Shown here: piece by piece, positions 6,988-16,497 of the stretch | Layout: each line of letters starts with the position of its first letter | Position numbering within the stretch: position 1 is the stretch's first letter | Position numbers and translations under genes: made by a program | Source of the DNA: Bacteroidota bacterium | GTDB lineage: Bacteria > Bacteroidota > Bacteroidia > Chitinophagales > Chitinophagaceae | Assembly: GCA_947448725.1 (NCBI GenBank) | Contig: CANFOM010000019.1 | Coordinates: 1-47,555, forward strand | DNA: 47,555 bases | Reading direction: 5' to 3' | The notes under the pieces: generated by a model | Seen by the model: the letters and a program-made list of their open reading frames with translations, nothing else | Database searches by the model: none | What the model was told of the DNA's origin: nothing

Positions 6988-8805
6988 TTATTTTTTAGTT
7001 TTATCTTTTAACTCTTGCACCTTTTTTTGAGCATCCATCATTTGCTCATATTTACTTTGCCAATTACTTTTTTTCTTAGGTGTCTTACGTTTTACTTCTA
7101 TCGCAGCTAGTATTTTATCATGATTAATAATAAATTTCTGTATCACTAGTTGCATCAATAAAGTAATTACGTTGGAAACAGTATAGTACCAAGTTAAAGC
7201 CGAAGGAAGTCCATTAAATATAAACAATAACATGAATGGAAAAATATACGGCATGTATTTTAAAGCAGGATTGTCTTGTGTAGGCGTCATGGCCATATTG
7301 TAAATAGACATAATCATACTGGTAATGACTGCGGTAAGTGTAAACAAACTAATATGATTGCCAAATCCCATTGGAACAGTAAAAGGCAAAGTGAAAATAG
7401 AATCATAGCTTGATAAATCATGACTCCATAAAAAAGATTGACCTCTTAAAGAAATATTTGAATTAAAGAAGCTATACAAGGCAAAGAAGATAGGAATTTG
7501 CAATAAAGCTGGAATACAGCCTCCTAAAGGGTTCACTCCTGCTTCTCTAAATAATTTCATTTGCTCCATAGCAAATCCTTGTTGATCGTCTCCCAACCTT
7601 TTTTTGATGCCATCTAATTCTGGTTTAAGCACTTTCATTTTAGCACTACTTAAATAACTGGAATAAGTAAGTGGAGAGGTCACCACTCTAATAAAAATGG
7701 TTAATAAGAAAATAACCCATCCGAAATTTTTAATAAAGCCTGCAAAAAAATCAAAAACAGGCATTAAAATATATTTGTTAATAGGGCGAACAAATGAATA
7801 TAAATCTCTTCCTAAGTTCACGATTTTTTCCATCTCAGGTGCCTGTGTTTTCAAAATCCCAAAATCATTAGGCCCATAATATAGTGACAAAGCAACGTTG
7901 GCATTACTGCCATTTAATTTTGTTTGCACTTGTGCTTGTAAAGCAGCCAAGCCATCGCCACTGTCAATTCTTCTTTGCCAATCAATTTTACCCGAAGCAA
8001 AACCATCTTTTGCAATTAAAGTGGTAGTAAAAAATTGTTGCACCAAACCTATCCACTGAACAGGTTTTTCAAAAGCTTTGGTGGTTTTACTTGAAATATA
8101 ATCAAACTCCCCGCCTTCAGAAAAGCAGATATTAGACATTTGACGCTCGTATTTTGAAGTGCGCTCCTGTTGAGCAGAATGCACATCCCAAATTAAATTG
8201 AGTTGATTATTAGTGAGTAATTGATCCGTTCCGTCTAATTTAATATTCCAATCAATAGTATATTTATTAGGCGCTAAGGAGAATTGATGATGAACAATTT
8301 TTCCAGCAGGGGTAGTAAAAATATATTCAAGTTTTTGAACACCATTTTCGGTAGGTAAAACAGTTGTCGTTGGAAACAATACTTGATTAATTTGAACGGT
8401 TTGATTATTGCCCAAATTAACAGGATAGTTTAAAGAACTACTATCCCCTAAAAACACATTTTCCTTTTTATAATTGGTATACTTTTTTAAAGTAACTCCT
8501 ACTACCTGTCCCCCTTTATTACTCAACTTAACTTTAACCACCTCATTCTCTAAATAGGTAAATTGTTCTTTGACAGAATCAAGTGATTTTACAATGCCCG
8601 CTGCTTCTGAAGCACTATCTAATTTAATTGGATTCTTTAAAGCCGCTGCTTTATCGGCCGTTGCTTTAATCATTGCTACAGAATCATCAAAATGCTTTTT
8701 ATAAGAAGCCATTTCGGTTTGTTGTTTATTAGTATACCAGAAGTACATAAAAAACAAACCTGCTAATAAAACAAACCCAATGACCGTATTTTTATCCGTA
8801 TTCAT
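6988..8805 (-). CDS. yidC: Membrane protein insertase YidC (Oxa1 family)
   Basis: YidC inserts and folds inner-membrane proteins, alone or with SecYEG. The 605-residue protein has the Gram-negative layout. An N-terminal anchor (TVIGFVLLAGLFFMYFW, about 8-24) is followed by a large periplasmic beta domain (about 60-345). The conserved Oxa1 core begins near FIKNFGWVIFLLTIFIRVVTSPLTY, where the arginine after the second membrane segment is the conserved groove residue. Next come REAGVNPLGGCIPALLQIPIFFALY and the final helices, with TWYYTVSNVITLLMQ. The C-terminal 45 residues are strongly basic and may bind ribosomes. It follows pyrG on the same strand but has its own promoter (8836-8843). Confidence 0.96.
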   Translation of the reverse strand: MNTDKNTVIGFVLLAGLFFMYFWYTNKQQTEMASYKKHFDDSVAMIKATADKAAALKNPIKLDSASEAAGIVKSLDSVKEQFTYLENEVVKVKLSNKGGQVVGVTLKKYTNYKKENVFLGDSSSLNYPVNLGNNQTVQINQVLFPTTTVLPTENGVQKLEYIFTTPAGKIVHHQFSLAPNKYTIDWNIKLDGTDQLLTNNQLNLIWDVHSAQQERTSKYERQMSNICFSEGGEFDYISSKTTKAFEKPVQWIGLVQQFFTTTLIAKDGFASGKIDWQRRIDSGDGLAALQAQVQTKLNGSNANVALSLYYGPNDFGILKTQAPEMEKIVNLGRDLYSFVRPINKYILMPVFDFFAGFIKNFGWVIFLLTIFIRVVTSPLTYSSYLSSAKMKVLKPELDGIKKRLGDDQQGFAMEQMKLFREAGVNPLGGCIPALLQIPIFFALYSFFNSNISLRGQSFLWSHDLSSYDSIFTLPFTVPMGFGNHISLFTLTAVITSMIMSIYNMAMTPTQDNPALKYMPYIFPFMLLFIFNGLPSALTWYYTVSNVITLLMQLVIQKFIINHDKILAAIEVKRKTPKKKSNWQSKYEQMMDAQKKVQELKDKTKK

Positions 8806-8835
8806 AATCAGTTTTTAAACGTATTTAACGAGGGC

Positions 8836-8843
8836 CAAAGGTA
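8836..8843 (-). promoter_or_regulatory. -7 box of the yidC promoter
   Basis: TACCTTTG on the minus strand matches TAnnTTTG 30 bases before the yidC ATG. A convincing -33 box at the usual distance is not visible. Confidence 0.45.
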
Positions 8844-8951
8844 TGTTTTTTATTGTTGATTTTGACAGCCCAAAATTATCCATTTAGGCCTAAAAAATAG
8901 GCTTTCGGCTATCTTTTGGCTTTACTAGAAGGGGCAAAAAATGAGAAGAAA

Positions 8952-10562
8952 CTACCTTTTTGAAGCTAGCTCTTTTGCGGCAGCAATAAAATGTACAAAT
9001 AAAGGAGCTGGATATTCTACAGTACTTTTTAATTCGGGATGGTATTGTACGCCAATAAAAAATGGATGATTGGGTAATTCTACAATTTCTACCAATCCTA
9101 AATCCGAATTAACACCACTTGTTACCATTCCTTTTTCTTGAAATAATTTCAAGAAAGTATTATTGAACTCATATCTATGACGATGTCGCTCATTGATATT
9201 GGTTTGGCCATAAATTTTATAAGCAAGGGTATCTTTAGCAATGGTACAAGGATAAGAACCCAAACGCATGGTTCCGCCTTTCATGGTAATTCTTTTTTGA
9301 TCTTCCATCATATCGATTACAGGATGCTCGGTATTAGGATCCATTTCAACAGAATGTGCGCCTTTTAAATGCAATACATTGCGCGCGAATTCAATCACCG
9401 CCATTTGCATGCCCAAACAAATACCAAAGAAAGGTAAATTATTTTCTCTTGCATATTTAACAGCAATAATTTTCCCTTCGATACCTCTGTTGCCAAAACC
9501 AGGCGCTACTAATAAACCATGCAAACCTGCTAATTGTTCGTTTACATTTTCAGGTGTTATGTTTTCACTATGAACATTAACCACATTCACTTTTACTTCA
9601 TTCATCGCACCAGCATGAATAAAACTTTCTAAGATTGATTTATAGGCATCTTGCAACTCGATGTATTTCCCAATCAATCCAATATTGACAATGGCTTTTG
9701 GATGTTTTAACTTATCTAAAAAAATATTCCACTTGGTTAAATCAGGTTCCTTGTAATTTTGGATATTTAACTTCTTGAGCACAATCAAATCCAATTGTTC
9801 TTTTAACATTAATAAAGGCACTTCGTAAATGGTACTTGCATCTAAAGACTCAATAACGTTGCCTGCTCTAACATTGCAGAATAAAGCAATTTTTCTTTTA
9901 ATATCATCATTTAGTGGATGCTCTGTTCTACAAACAATAACATCCGGATGTACCCCTGTTTCACTTAACATTCTTACACTATGTTGTGTAGGTTTTGTTT
10001 TTAATTCTTTGGCCGCGTTTAAATAAGGTATTAAAGTTAAGTGCACCACCATCACATCTTCTTCGGGCAATTCCCATTGAATTTGTCGAACGGTTTCAAT
10101 GAATGGGGTACTTTCAATATCACCTACGGTACCGCCAATTTCAGTAATTACAATATCAAACTTCCCATCCTGTCCCAACAATAGCATACGACGTTTAATC
10201 TCATCTGTGATATGAGGCACTACCTGAACAGTTTTGCCTAAAAATTCACCCGCTCTTTCTTTATTAATTACGGTTTGATAAATACGCCCTGTTGTTACAT
10301 TATTCGCTTGCGAGGTAGGTGAACTTAAAAAACGCTCATAGTGCCCTAAATCTAAATCGGTTTCAGCTCCATCTTCAGTAACATAACATTCTCCATGTTC
10401 GTAAGGATTCAAAGTACCTGGATCCACATTAATATAGGGATCAAATTTTTGTATGGTCGCAGTAAGCCCTCTAGCCTGCAATAATTTTGCCAAGGAAGCA
10501 GCAATAATGCCCTTTCCTAAACTACTCGTTACTCCACCCGTTACAAATACATACTTTGCCAT
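8952..10562 (-). CDS. pyrG: CTP synthase
   Basis: PyrG makes CTP from UTP, ATP and glutamine. The 536-residue protein has both domains at standard length. The amidoligase domain (about 1-270) carries the P-loop [11 protein letters not shown] (9-19), the [18 protein letters not shown] block (41-58) and [11 protein letters not shown] (141-151). The class I glutamine amidotransferase domain (about 292-536) has the nucleophile Cys382 in FFGICLGMQ and the His/Glu pair in GVQYHPEL near residue 510. The ATG at 10562 fits the conserved start [11 protein letters not shown] -7 box lies 19 bases upstream. It is transcribed in the same direction as yidC, with a gap of 146 bases. Confidence 0.97.
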   Translation of the reverse strand: MAKYVFVTGGVTSSLGKGIIAASLAKLLQARGLTATIQKFDPYINVDPGTLNPYEHGECYVTEDGAETDLDLGHYERFLSSPTSQANNVTTGRIYQTVINKERAGEFLGKTVQVVPHITDEIKRRMLLLGQDGKFDIVITEIGGTVGDIESTPFIETVRQIQWELPEEDVMVVHLTLIPYLNAAKELKTKPTQHSVRMLSETGVHPDVIVCRTEHPLNDDIKRKIALFCNVRAGNVIESLDASTIYEVPLLMLKEQLDLIVLKKLNIQNYKEPDLTKWNIFLDKLKHPKAIVNIGLIGKYIELQDAYKSILESFIHAGAMNEVKVNVVNVHSENITPENVNEQLAGLHGLLVAPGFGNRGIEGKIIAVKYARENNLPFFGICLGMQMAVIEFARNVLHLKGAHSVEMDPNTEHPVIDMMEDQKRITMKGGTMRLGSYPCTIAKDTLAYKIYGQTNINERHRHRYEFNNTFLKLFQEKGMVTSGVNSDLGLVEIVELPNHPFFIGVQYHPELKSTVEYPAPLFVHFIAAAKELASKR

Positions 10563-10580
10563 ACTATATTACTTCTTTTT

Positions 10581-10588
10581 CAAAAATA
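10581..10588 (-). promoter_or_regulatory. -7 box of the pyrG promoter
   Basis: TATTTTTG on the minus strand matches TAnnTTTG and ends 19 bases before the pyrG ATG. No clear -33 box is seen at the expected spacing, so this call rests on the -7 match and position. Confidence 0.4.
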
Positions 10589-10803
10589 GATTACACCCAA
10601 TAGGAATATTCTATTGTGTATATACCAATTTCGAAATGGTTTTTTTACTTTTTAGGACCTATCTTTATTTGGAAAAATTCTTAGAGGTCGTACAAACCTA
10701 CGCCAAAAAAGGGGGTCAACAAAATGATACCACTCAGTCAACAAAAAATGTTTATAAGTGTTATATAAAAGTGAACATCTTCAATTAAAATAAATAAAAA
10801 TCA

Positions 10804-11679
10804 ATGAAAAAAGCCATTTATGTCCTATTAACCGTCCTTTTGACAGCCAGTTTGATTAGCTGGAATTGGAACAAATCTCAACATTCCACCGTTAAAAAAG
10901 CGGATGTAATTGAGTGCTTAAATATGGAAACCCAGCAAGCCTATCAAAAAGAGGCCAGCACTTCTGCTTTTGCAGCTATGCATCCTACCCCAATAACAGT
11001 AAACCCTGAAAATTTATTGGGGAAAATGATGTCATTTGACGGAGCCGATGGTAAAAATGCCAACGCTTATTTTATTGCCGCCAAAAAGAAAACTAATAAA
11101 TTTTTAATTGTTATTCAAGAGTGGTGGGGTTTAAATGACAATGTTAAAATGGAATCGGATAAATATTATACCGACTTAGGAGACGTGAATGTAATTGCAG
11201 TGGATATGTATGATGGAAAAGTGGCTGCCACACCCGACAGTGCCATGAAATTAATGCGCAGTGCAGATATGGTAAGAATGACTGCCATTATTCAAGGGGC
11301 TATCAAATACGCTGGAAGCAATGCTTCTATATATAGTGTAGGTTGGTGTTTTGGTGGTATGTGGAGTTTACAAACCGCTATATTAGCTGGACCTCAAGCC
11401 AAAGGTACAGTCATGTATTATGGCAGACCCGAAACCAATATGGATAAAATAAAATCTATTCAATGTGATGTCATTGGATTCTTTGGCAACTTAGATCAAA
11501 GCCCTTCACCTGCAATGGTGAATGATTTTGAAAAGAGTATGAAAGAGGCTGGCAAAAATTTAAATGTAAATAGATATGAAGCGGGCCATGGATTTGCCAA
11601 TCCAAGCAACCCTAGCTTTAATGCTGCAGCAAAAGCAGACGCTTATACCAAAGCCATTGCATTTTTAAAAGCACATTAA
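10804..11679 (+). CDS. Exported dienelactone hydrolase family protein
   Basis: The 291-residue protein begins with a signal peptide or anchor (MKKAIYVLLTVLLTASLISW), then a linker of about 50 residues. The alpha/beta-hydrolase domain (about 75-291) shows the dienelactone hydrolase pattern: EWWGLND near the oxyanion region, the nucleophile cysteine in YSVGWCFGGMW, the aspartate in GNLDQSPSP and the histidine in AGHGFANPS. Cys-Asp-His is the family triad, acting on lactones and esters. The true substrate is unknown and most relatives are not dedicated to chloroaromatic breakdown. It converges on hldD across a long stem-loop (11703-11772). It starts at ATG 10804 with about 240 bases of upstream DNA. 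Confidence 0.88.
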   Translation: MKKAIYVLLTVLLTASLISWNWNKSQHSTVKKADVIECLNMETQQAYQKEASTSAFAAMHPTPITVNPENLLGKMMSFDGADGKNANAYFIAAKKKTNKFLIVIQEWWGLNDNVKMESDKYYTDLGDVNVIAVDMYDGKVAATPDSAMKLMRSADMVRMTAIIQGAIKYAGSNASIYSVGWCFGGMWSLQTAILAGPQAKGTVMYYGRPETNMDKIKSIQCDVIGFFGNLDQSPSPAMVNDFEKSMKEAGKNLNVNRYEAGHGFANPSNPSFNAAAKADAYTKAIAFLKAH

Positions 11680-11702
11680 AAAATTAGGAACTAATTATTA
11701 TT

Positions 11703-11772
11703 AAAAGAAATATACTATTCCGAACAAACATTGAGCTTGCGAGCCGAGAGTGAGGGATGGTATATTTCTTTT
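11703..11772. repeat. Long stem-loop, copy B of a loop-conserved intergenic element
   Basis: A perfect 13-base inverted repeat (AAAAGAAATATAC and its complement) encloses 44 bases. Read on the minus strand, the interior contains CCCTC-A-CTCTC, nine bases, then GCTCAATGTTTGTTC. The same interior, with a different stem, occurs at 20910-20980. It lies between two convergent genes and probably acts as a bidirectional terminator. Confidence 0.7.
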
Positions 11773-11797
11773 CTATTTTAGTCAAGCTGCTATATCA

Positions 11798-12799
11798 CTA
11801 ATACCATTCATTTTTCACAAGATAATTGGCCACATAATCTTTCACTCCTTCTTCCAAACTTGAAAAGGGTGCATGATATCCAGCTACACTAAGCTTATTC
11901 ATATTGGCTTCGGTAAAATATTGATATTTATCTCTGATGTCTAAAGGCATATCAATGAATTCAATATTGGGTGCTAATCCTTGGGCTATAAAAGTATTGG
12001 CAGCTAAATCATAAAAGCTTCGCGCTTTTCCTGTACCTAAATTATATAAGCCATTGTTTTGTGTAGACCATTTAGATGCCAACATTTGCTGCATCATCCA
12101 AAAAATAACACGCACCACATCCTTCACATAAATAAAGTCACGTAATTGTTCTCCATCCTTAAAATCGGGACGATGACTTTTAAATAATTTAACTACTCCT
12201 GTTTCTTTAATCTGATTAAAAGCATGAAAAATAACACTGGCCATTCTGGCTTTATGCCCTTCATTGGGACCATACACATTAAAAAACTTTAATCCCGTCC
12301 ATGCAGCAGGGCCTTGCTTTTGTGCAATGGCCCATTTATCAAATTCATTTTTACTAACGCCATATGGATTTAACGGAACCAATTGATCCAACACCTCATG
12401 ACTATCTTCATATCCATTTTCTCCTGCACCATAAGTAGCTGCAGAGGATGCGTAAATTAAAGGAATTTGTTTTTTAGTGGCGTAATTCCAAATAGATTTA
12501 GAATACTCCACATTCAATTCCTCATGAATCGCATAATTAAATTCGGTGGTATCGGTTCGAGCGCCTAAGTGAATGATTAAATCAATTTCATAATCATCGC
12601 TCAAGAGTTGTTCTAAAAAAGCTTGACGCTCTATTACTTTAGTATAGGTTTTTTGTTCCCAATTTTTTCTTTTGGCTTCTACGCCAAAATCATCCACCAA
12701 TAATAAATTAGTAAACCCATTTTCATTCAGAAACTGAACCATCACAGAACCAATAAAACCAGCAGTTCCTGTTACGACTATGGTGGGTTGTTTTGACAT
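11798..12799 (-). CDS. hldD: ADP-L-glycero-D-manno-heptose-6-epimerase
   Basis: HldD (RfaD) epimerises ADP-D-glycero- to ADP-L-glycero-D-manno-heptose for the LPS inner core. This 333-residue short-chain dehydrogenase/reductase has the NADP-binding GTAGFIGS (11-18), the YGVSKNEFD motif holding the catalytic Tyr and Lys, and the family-specific blocks NVYGPNEGHKARMASV, DGEQLRDFIYVKDVV and LDIRDKYQYFTEANM. The start ATG at 12799 is seven bases after the purL stop, so purL and hldD share a transcript even though their pathways are unrelated. Its end faces the stem-loop at 11703-11772. Confidence 0.92.
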   Translation of the reverse strand: MSKQPTIVVTGTAGFIGSVMVQFLNENGFTNLLLVDDFGVEAKRKNWEQKTYTKVIERQAFLEQLLSDDYEIDLIIHLGARTDTTEFNYAIHEELNVEYSKSIWNYATKKQIPLIYASSAATYGAGENGYEDSHEVLDQLVPLNPYGVSKNEFDKWAIAQKQGPAAWTGLKFFNVYGPNEGHKARMASVIFHAFNQIKETGVVKLFKSHRPDFKDGEQLRDFIYVKDVVRVIFWMMQQMLASKWSTQNNGLYNLGTGKARSFYDLAANTFIAQGLAPNIEFIDMPLDIRDKYQYFTEANMNKLSVAGYHAPFSSLEEGVKDYVANYLVKNEWY

Positions 12800-12806
12800 G
12801 CTTATA

Positions 12807-15014
12807 CTAAGCTAATTTTTTTTCAATGGCCGTATCGTAACTATTTTTCCAAACAGCTATCGCATCCCAGTTTTCATTGTTTACTTGAATAGAACCATCT
12901 GTTACTTTACCAATAACCGAAAAAGCAATGCCAAATTTAGTCGCTAAGGCTTCTATAGCTGCAATAGCTGCTGCATCGCAGGATACCACTACTCTACTTT
13001 GCGCTTCGCCTAGCCAATAAGCATCGGTACGCAATGTTGAATGATTGGAATTGACTTCAAAACCTTTATTGTTAACAAAGGCAGATTCCAATAAAGTAAT
13101 GATTAAACCACCTTCACTAATATCGTGTGCACTTTTAATTTTATGTTCTTTAATAAGACTTGTTATCAATTCATGCAATGAAAATTCTTCCTCCAAATCA
13201 AAATGAGGCGCCTGCGAATGGGCTACCCCTTTTATCTTATTTAAATATTCCGAAGAGCCAATATCATTTCTTTGAGTACCTAATAAAACAATCGAATCTC
13301 CCGCTGTTTTAAAATCTAAAGTCATTCGAAGTTTCATATCTTCTATAATACCCACCATCCCAATGGTTGGCGTAGGATAAACTGGACCATCTGGATTTTG
13401 ATTGTAGAAACTAACATTACCGCCCGTAACCGGTGTATTGAATTTTCTACAAGCAGCGCCCATTCCTTCTACCGATTTTACAAATTGATAATACACTTCT
13501 GGATCATAAGGATTACCAAAATTTAAACAATTGGTTACACCAATAGGCTCTCCTCCACTACATACAATATTACGCGCGGCTTCTGCAACAGCTATCATTG
13601 CTCCTTGATAAGGATTGGCATATACATATTTACTATTACAATCAACCGTCATCGCTAAAGCTTTACCAGTTCCTTTGGCAATAACAATAGATGCATCACT
13701 TGGTGCATTGGTGCTTGCATTGGCAGCGCCCACCATACTATCATATTGCGTATACACCCAACGCTTGGATGCAATATTTGGAATTTGCACCATTTGTTTT
13801 ACGGTGTCTTGTAAATTAGAAATATCTGAAACAGCATTCATATCAAAGGCATTTACTTTTGATAAATAAGCTGGCGCTGAGTATTCACGAGTATATTGAG
13901 GAGCACCTCCGCCCAAGACTAATTCATATGCAGGCAAGGAAGCTTCTAATGTTCCATGCATGTAAAAGTTTAATAACCCATCAGCAGTTACTTCGCCAAT
14001 ATTGCTACAGGATAAATCCCATTTTTCAAAAACTGCAAGCACTTGTGCTTCTTTTCCTTTTTCTACCACCATTAACATTCTTTCTTGGCTTTCGCTTAAT
14101 AACAATTCCCAAGCTTTCATATTTTGTTGACGGGTAGGCACTTTATCTAAATCGATGCGCATACCCACTTGTCCTTTAGCACTCATCTCTGCAGTAGAAC
14201 AAATAATTCCTGCTGCACCCATATCTTGCATACCTACTACTCCACCTGTTTCAATCACTTCTAAACAAGCTTCTAATAATTTTTTCTCTTGAAATGGATC
14301 ACCTACTTGTACTGCAGGTAAATCTTCCACACTATCGGCAGTAATTTCTGCAGAAGCAAAACTTGCACCACCTATTCCATCTTTACCAGTAGCACTTCCA
14401 ACAAAAAATACAGGATTGCCTTCGCCTAATGCAATTGCACTAACGGTTTTACCCGCTTTCACAATACCAACACTCATTGCATTAACTAAAGGATTGGTAT
14501 GGTAGCAATCTTCAAAATACAATTCACCGCCTACTGTTGGAACCCCAAAGCAGTTTCCATAATGTCCAATACCATGAACAACACCGGCTAATAAACCTTT
14601 TGTTTTATTGTCTTCTAAATTTCCAAAACGCAAACTATTTAAAGAAGCAATAGGTCTTGCACCCATTGTAAAAATATCTCTTTGTATACCACCTACTCCA
14701 GTGGCAGCGCCTTGAAAAGGCTCCAATGCACTTGGGTGATTGTGAGATTCGATTTTAAATACGACTCCATAATCATTTCCAATATCCATTAAGCCTGCAT
14801 TTTCTTCCCCAGCAGCCACCAACATTCTTCCTCCATCACGAGGTAAAGTTTTTAACCACTTAATGGAATTTTTATAACTACAATGTTCACTCCACATGCC
14901 ACTAAAAGCACATAGCTCGGTAAAATTAGGCGTACGTCCTAGTTTCAATTTTATACTTTCAAATTCCTCTTCGGTAAGTCTAAGTTGTTGTGCAGTTTTG
15001 ACGGTAATTTCCAT
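12807..15014 (-). CDS. purL: Phosphoribosylformylglycinamidine synthase subunit PurL
   Basis: PurL converts FGAR to FGAM with ATP in purine synthesis, using ammonia from a separate PurQ subunit. At 735 residues it is the small (multi-subunit) form, without the glutaminase domain of the long type. Motifs include FSGMWSEHCSYKNS (about 38-51, catalytic His), the metal/ATP region KIESHNHPSALEPFQGAATGVGG, GDPFQEKKLLEA, MQDMGAAGI and the second-half duplicate TGGNVSFYNQ with HDISEGGL. It begins at ATG 15014 and is followed directly by hldD. A near-consensus -7 box TACCTTCG (15050-15043), with TTG 17 bases further upstream, may drive it. PurQ and PurS are not in the window. Confidence 0.95.
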   Translation of the reverse strand: MEITVKTAQQLRLTEEEFESIKLKLGRTPNFTELCAFSGMWSEHCSYKNSIKWLKTLPRDGGRMLVAAGEENAGLMDIGNDYGVVFKIESHNHPSALEPFQGAATGVGGIQRDIFTMGARPIASLNSLRFGNLEDNKTKGLLAGVVHGIGHYGNCFGVPTVGGELYFEDCYHTNPLVNAMSVGIVKAGKTVSAIALGEGNPVFFVGSATGKDGIGGASFASAEITADSVEDLPAVQVGDPFQEKKLLEACLEVIETGGVVGMQDMGAAGIICSTAEMSAKGQVGMRIDLDKVPTRQQNMKAWELLLSESQERMLMVVEKGKEAQVLAVFEKWDLSCSNIGEVTADGLLNFYMHGTLEASLPAYELVLGGGAPQYTREYSAPAYLSKVNAFDMNAVSDISNLQDTVKQMVQIPNIASKRWVYTQYDSMVGAANASTNAPSDASIVIAKGTGKALAMTVDCNSKYVYANPYQGAMIAVAEAARNIVCSGGEPIGVTNCLNFGNPYDPEVYYQFVKSVEGMGAACRKFNTPVTGGNVSFYNQNPDGPVYPTPTIGMVGIIEDMKLRMTLDFKTAGDSIVLLGTQRNDIGSSEYLNKIKGVAHSQAPHFDLEEEFSLHELITSLIKEHKIKSAHDISEGGLIITLLESAFVNNKGFEVNSNHSTLRTDAYWLGEAQSRVVVSCDAAAIAAIEALATKFGIAFSVIGKVTDGSIQVNNENWDAIAVWKNSYDTAIEKKLA

Positions 15015-15351
15015 GGGTATTGCTTATTCTTTTAAGATGACGCGAAGGTACAAAAGTGAAGTGTAAGCAAGAGGTTGAATTACCAACATAAAACTTATAA
15101 GATGTGAATGAATGTTATTTAAAATGACGTGTAGCTAATATTGGAACTATTTTAATTGAGAATCAATGTTTTGCAAATTCCATAAAATATATGTAATTTA
15201 TTTAATGTTTATATAATATGCATAAAATCAATTAAAATTGAAATTAAATTTTTAAAATACTCTAATTCTTTATTATTTTCGTGCCGAATATGAAATTTCA
15301 CTACCTATTTAGACATATATTTTATTTTATTAATATTTAAATACCTACCCT
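15015..15351. other. AT-rich intergenic region between purL and glnA (no gene)
   Basis: These 337 bases separate divergent purL and glnA and contain no credible coding frame. The purL side has TACCTTCG (15050-15043, minus) with TTG at 15070-15068. The glnA side has TATTTTCG at 15274-15281, also one base off TAnnTTTG. The middle (about 15170-15270) is almost all A and T, with short AATTAAAATT-type runs that could bend or bind a regulator. I see no riboswitch and no clear sigma-54 site. Confidence 0.5.
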
Positions 15352-16365
15352 ATGGCAGTTTCAAAATTAGAGTACATCTGGTTGGATGGTTACAAGCCAA
15401 CTCAATCATTAAGAAGCAAAACAAAAGTTGAAAAAGACTTCAGTGGTAAATTGTCTGATTGTGATATGTGGTGTTTTGATGGTTCTTCAACCGAGCAAGC
15501 ACCAGGTGGATCAAGCGACTGTTTATTAAAACCTGTTTTTATTTGTAAAGATCCAGGTCGCAGAGATGCCTATTTAGTAATGTGTGAAGTATTGAGTTCT
15601 GATGGAACACCTCATCCAAGTAACGGAAGAGCAACCATTCAAGATGATGACAATGATTTTTGGTTTGGATTTGAGCAAGAATATTTTTTATGGAACCCTG
15701 CCACTGACAAACCATTAGGTTTTCCAGAAGGTGGTTACCCTGGACCTCAAGGACCTTATTATTGTTCAGTAGGTGCTAACAATGCTTATGGAAGAAATAT
15801 TGTAGAAGAGCACTTAGATGCTTGTATTGACGCGGGTTTGAACATCGAAGGTATCAATGCAGAAGTAGCCGCTGGCCAATGGGAATTCCAAATATTTTCT
15901 AAAGGAGCCAAAGAAGCTGGAGATCAAATTTGGATTGCTCGTTATTTATTAGAAAGAATTGGTGAGACCTATGGCGTATCTATTAACTGGCATTGTAAAC
16001 CATTGGGTACATTGGATTGGAACGGTTCGGGTATGCATGCGAATTTCTCCAACACCACTTTAAGAACTTGTGGCAAGAAAGAAACTTACGATATTATTTG
16101 TGAAGCCTTCCGTCCATTTGTAAAAGAACATATTGAAGTGTATGGTGCCGACAATCATTTAAGATTAACTGGCAAACACGAAACTGCGAGTATTCATGAT
16201 TTCTCTTTCGGTGTTTCTGACAGAGGCGCCTCTATCCGTATCCCAATTGGTGCGGTGGAGAAAGGCTGGAAAGGATGGTTGGAAGATCGTCGTCCAAATT
16301 CAGCAGCTGATCCTTATAAAGTAGCTGCTAGAATCATCAAAACAGTAAAAACTGCGAAAGTTTAG
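15352..16365 (+). CDS. glnA: Glutamine synthetase, type II (eukaryotic-like)
   Basis: This enzyme makes glutamine from glutamate, ammonia and ATP. The 337-residue length and motifs identify GSII rather than the about 470-residue bacterial GSI: LEYIWLDGYKPTQ (6-18), WCFDGSSTEQAPG (42-54), FGFEQEYFLW, GPYYCSVGANNAYGR, EVAAGQWEFQIF, NGSGMHANFSN (ATP/ammonia site) and GVSDRGASIRIP. GSII lacks the adenylylation loop of GSI, so control is probably transcriptional or by feedback. The long AT-rich leader supports transcriptional control. It is followed by a strong terminator (16397-16434) and then a type III enzyme. The start at ATG 15352 gives the conserved MAVSKLEYIWLDG. Confidence 0.93.
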   Translation: MAVSKLEYIWLDGYKPTQSLRSKTKVEKDFSGKLSDCDMWCFDGSSTEQAPGGSSDCLLKPVFICKDPGRRDAYLVMCEVLSSDGTPHPSNGRATIQDDDNDFWFGFEQEYFLWNPATDKPLGFPEGGYPGPQGPYYCSVGANNAYGRNIVEEHLDACIDAGLNIEGINAEVAAGQWEFQIFSKGAKEAGDQIWIARYLLERIGETYGVSINWHCKPLGTLDWNGSGMHANFSNTTLRTCGKKETYDIICEAFRPFVKEHIEVYGADNHLRLTGKHETASIHDFSFGVSDRGASIRIPIGAVEKGWKGWLEDRRPNSAADPYKVAARIIKTVKTAKV

Positions 16366-16396
16366 TTTTTAGTAATATTTAGATAGATTTAAATAC

Positions 16397-16434
16397 AAAT
16401 CCCTCATCCTAAGTTCTGGATGGGGGATTTTTTG
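16397..16434 (+). terminator. Terminator after GSII
   Basis: A near-perfect 13-base stem (AAATCCCTCATCC, eight-base loop, GGATGGGGGATTT) runs into a T tract. It is a strong rho-independent terminator 31 bases past the glnA stop. The T tract also forms the -33 region of the next promoter. Confidence 0.85.
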
Positions 16435-16467
16435 TTGATTACTCCTACTAAAATGACAGTACCTTTG
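16431..16467 (+). promoter_or_regulatory. Promoter of GSIII overlapping the GSII terminator tail
   Basis: TTTGTTG at 16431-16437 and TACCTTTG at 16460-16467 are separated by 22 bases and form a textbook Bacteroidota -33/-7 pair. The predicted start near 16473 is downstream of the in-frame ATG at 16453, which supports translation from the ATG at 16498. Confidence 0.7.
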
Positions 16468-16497
16468 AATTATTCCTCAAATATAAAAATACCTACT

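Noticed and set aside
9177..10788. Several short plus-strand frames opposite pyrG and its upstream region
   Set aside because: They are antisense shadows of pyrG or run into its promoter, with no domain or start signal.
15015..15351. Riboswitch or sigma-54 promoter upstream of glnA
   Set aside because: I found neither a conserved aptamer-like structure nor a TGGCAC-N5-TTGC element, only AT-rich DNA and near-consensus -7 boxes.
16420..16497. Upstream extension of the GSIII gene
   Set aside because: It would start inside the GSII terminator and ahead of the -7 box at 16460-16467. Family proteins begin near MSLRFDAI.
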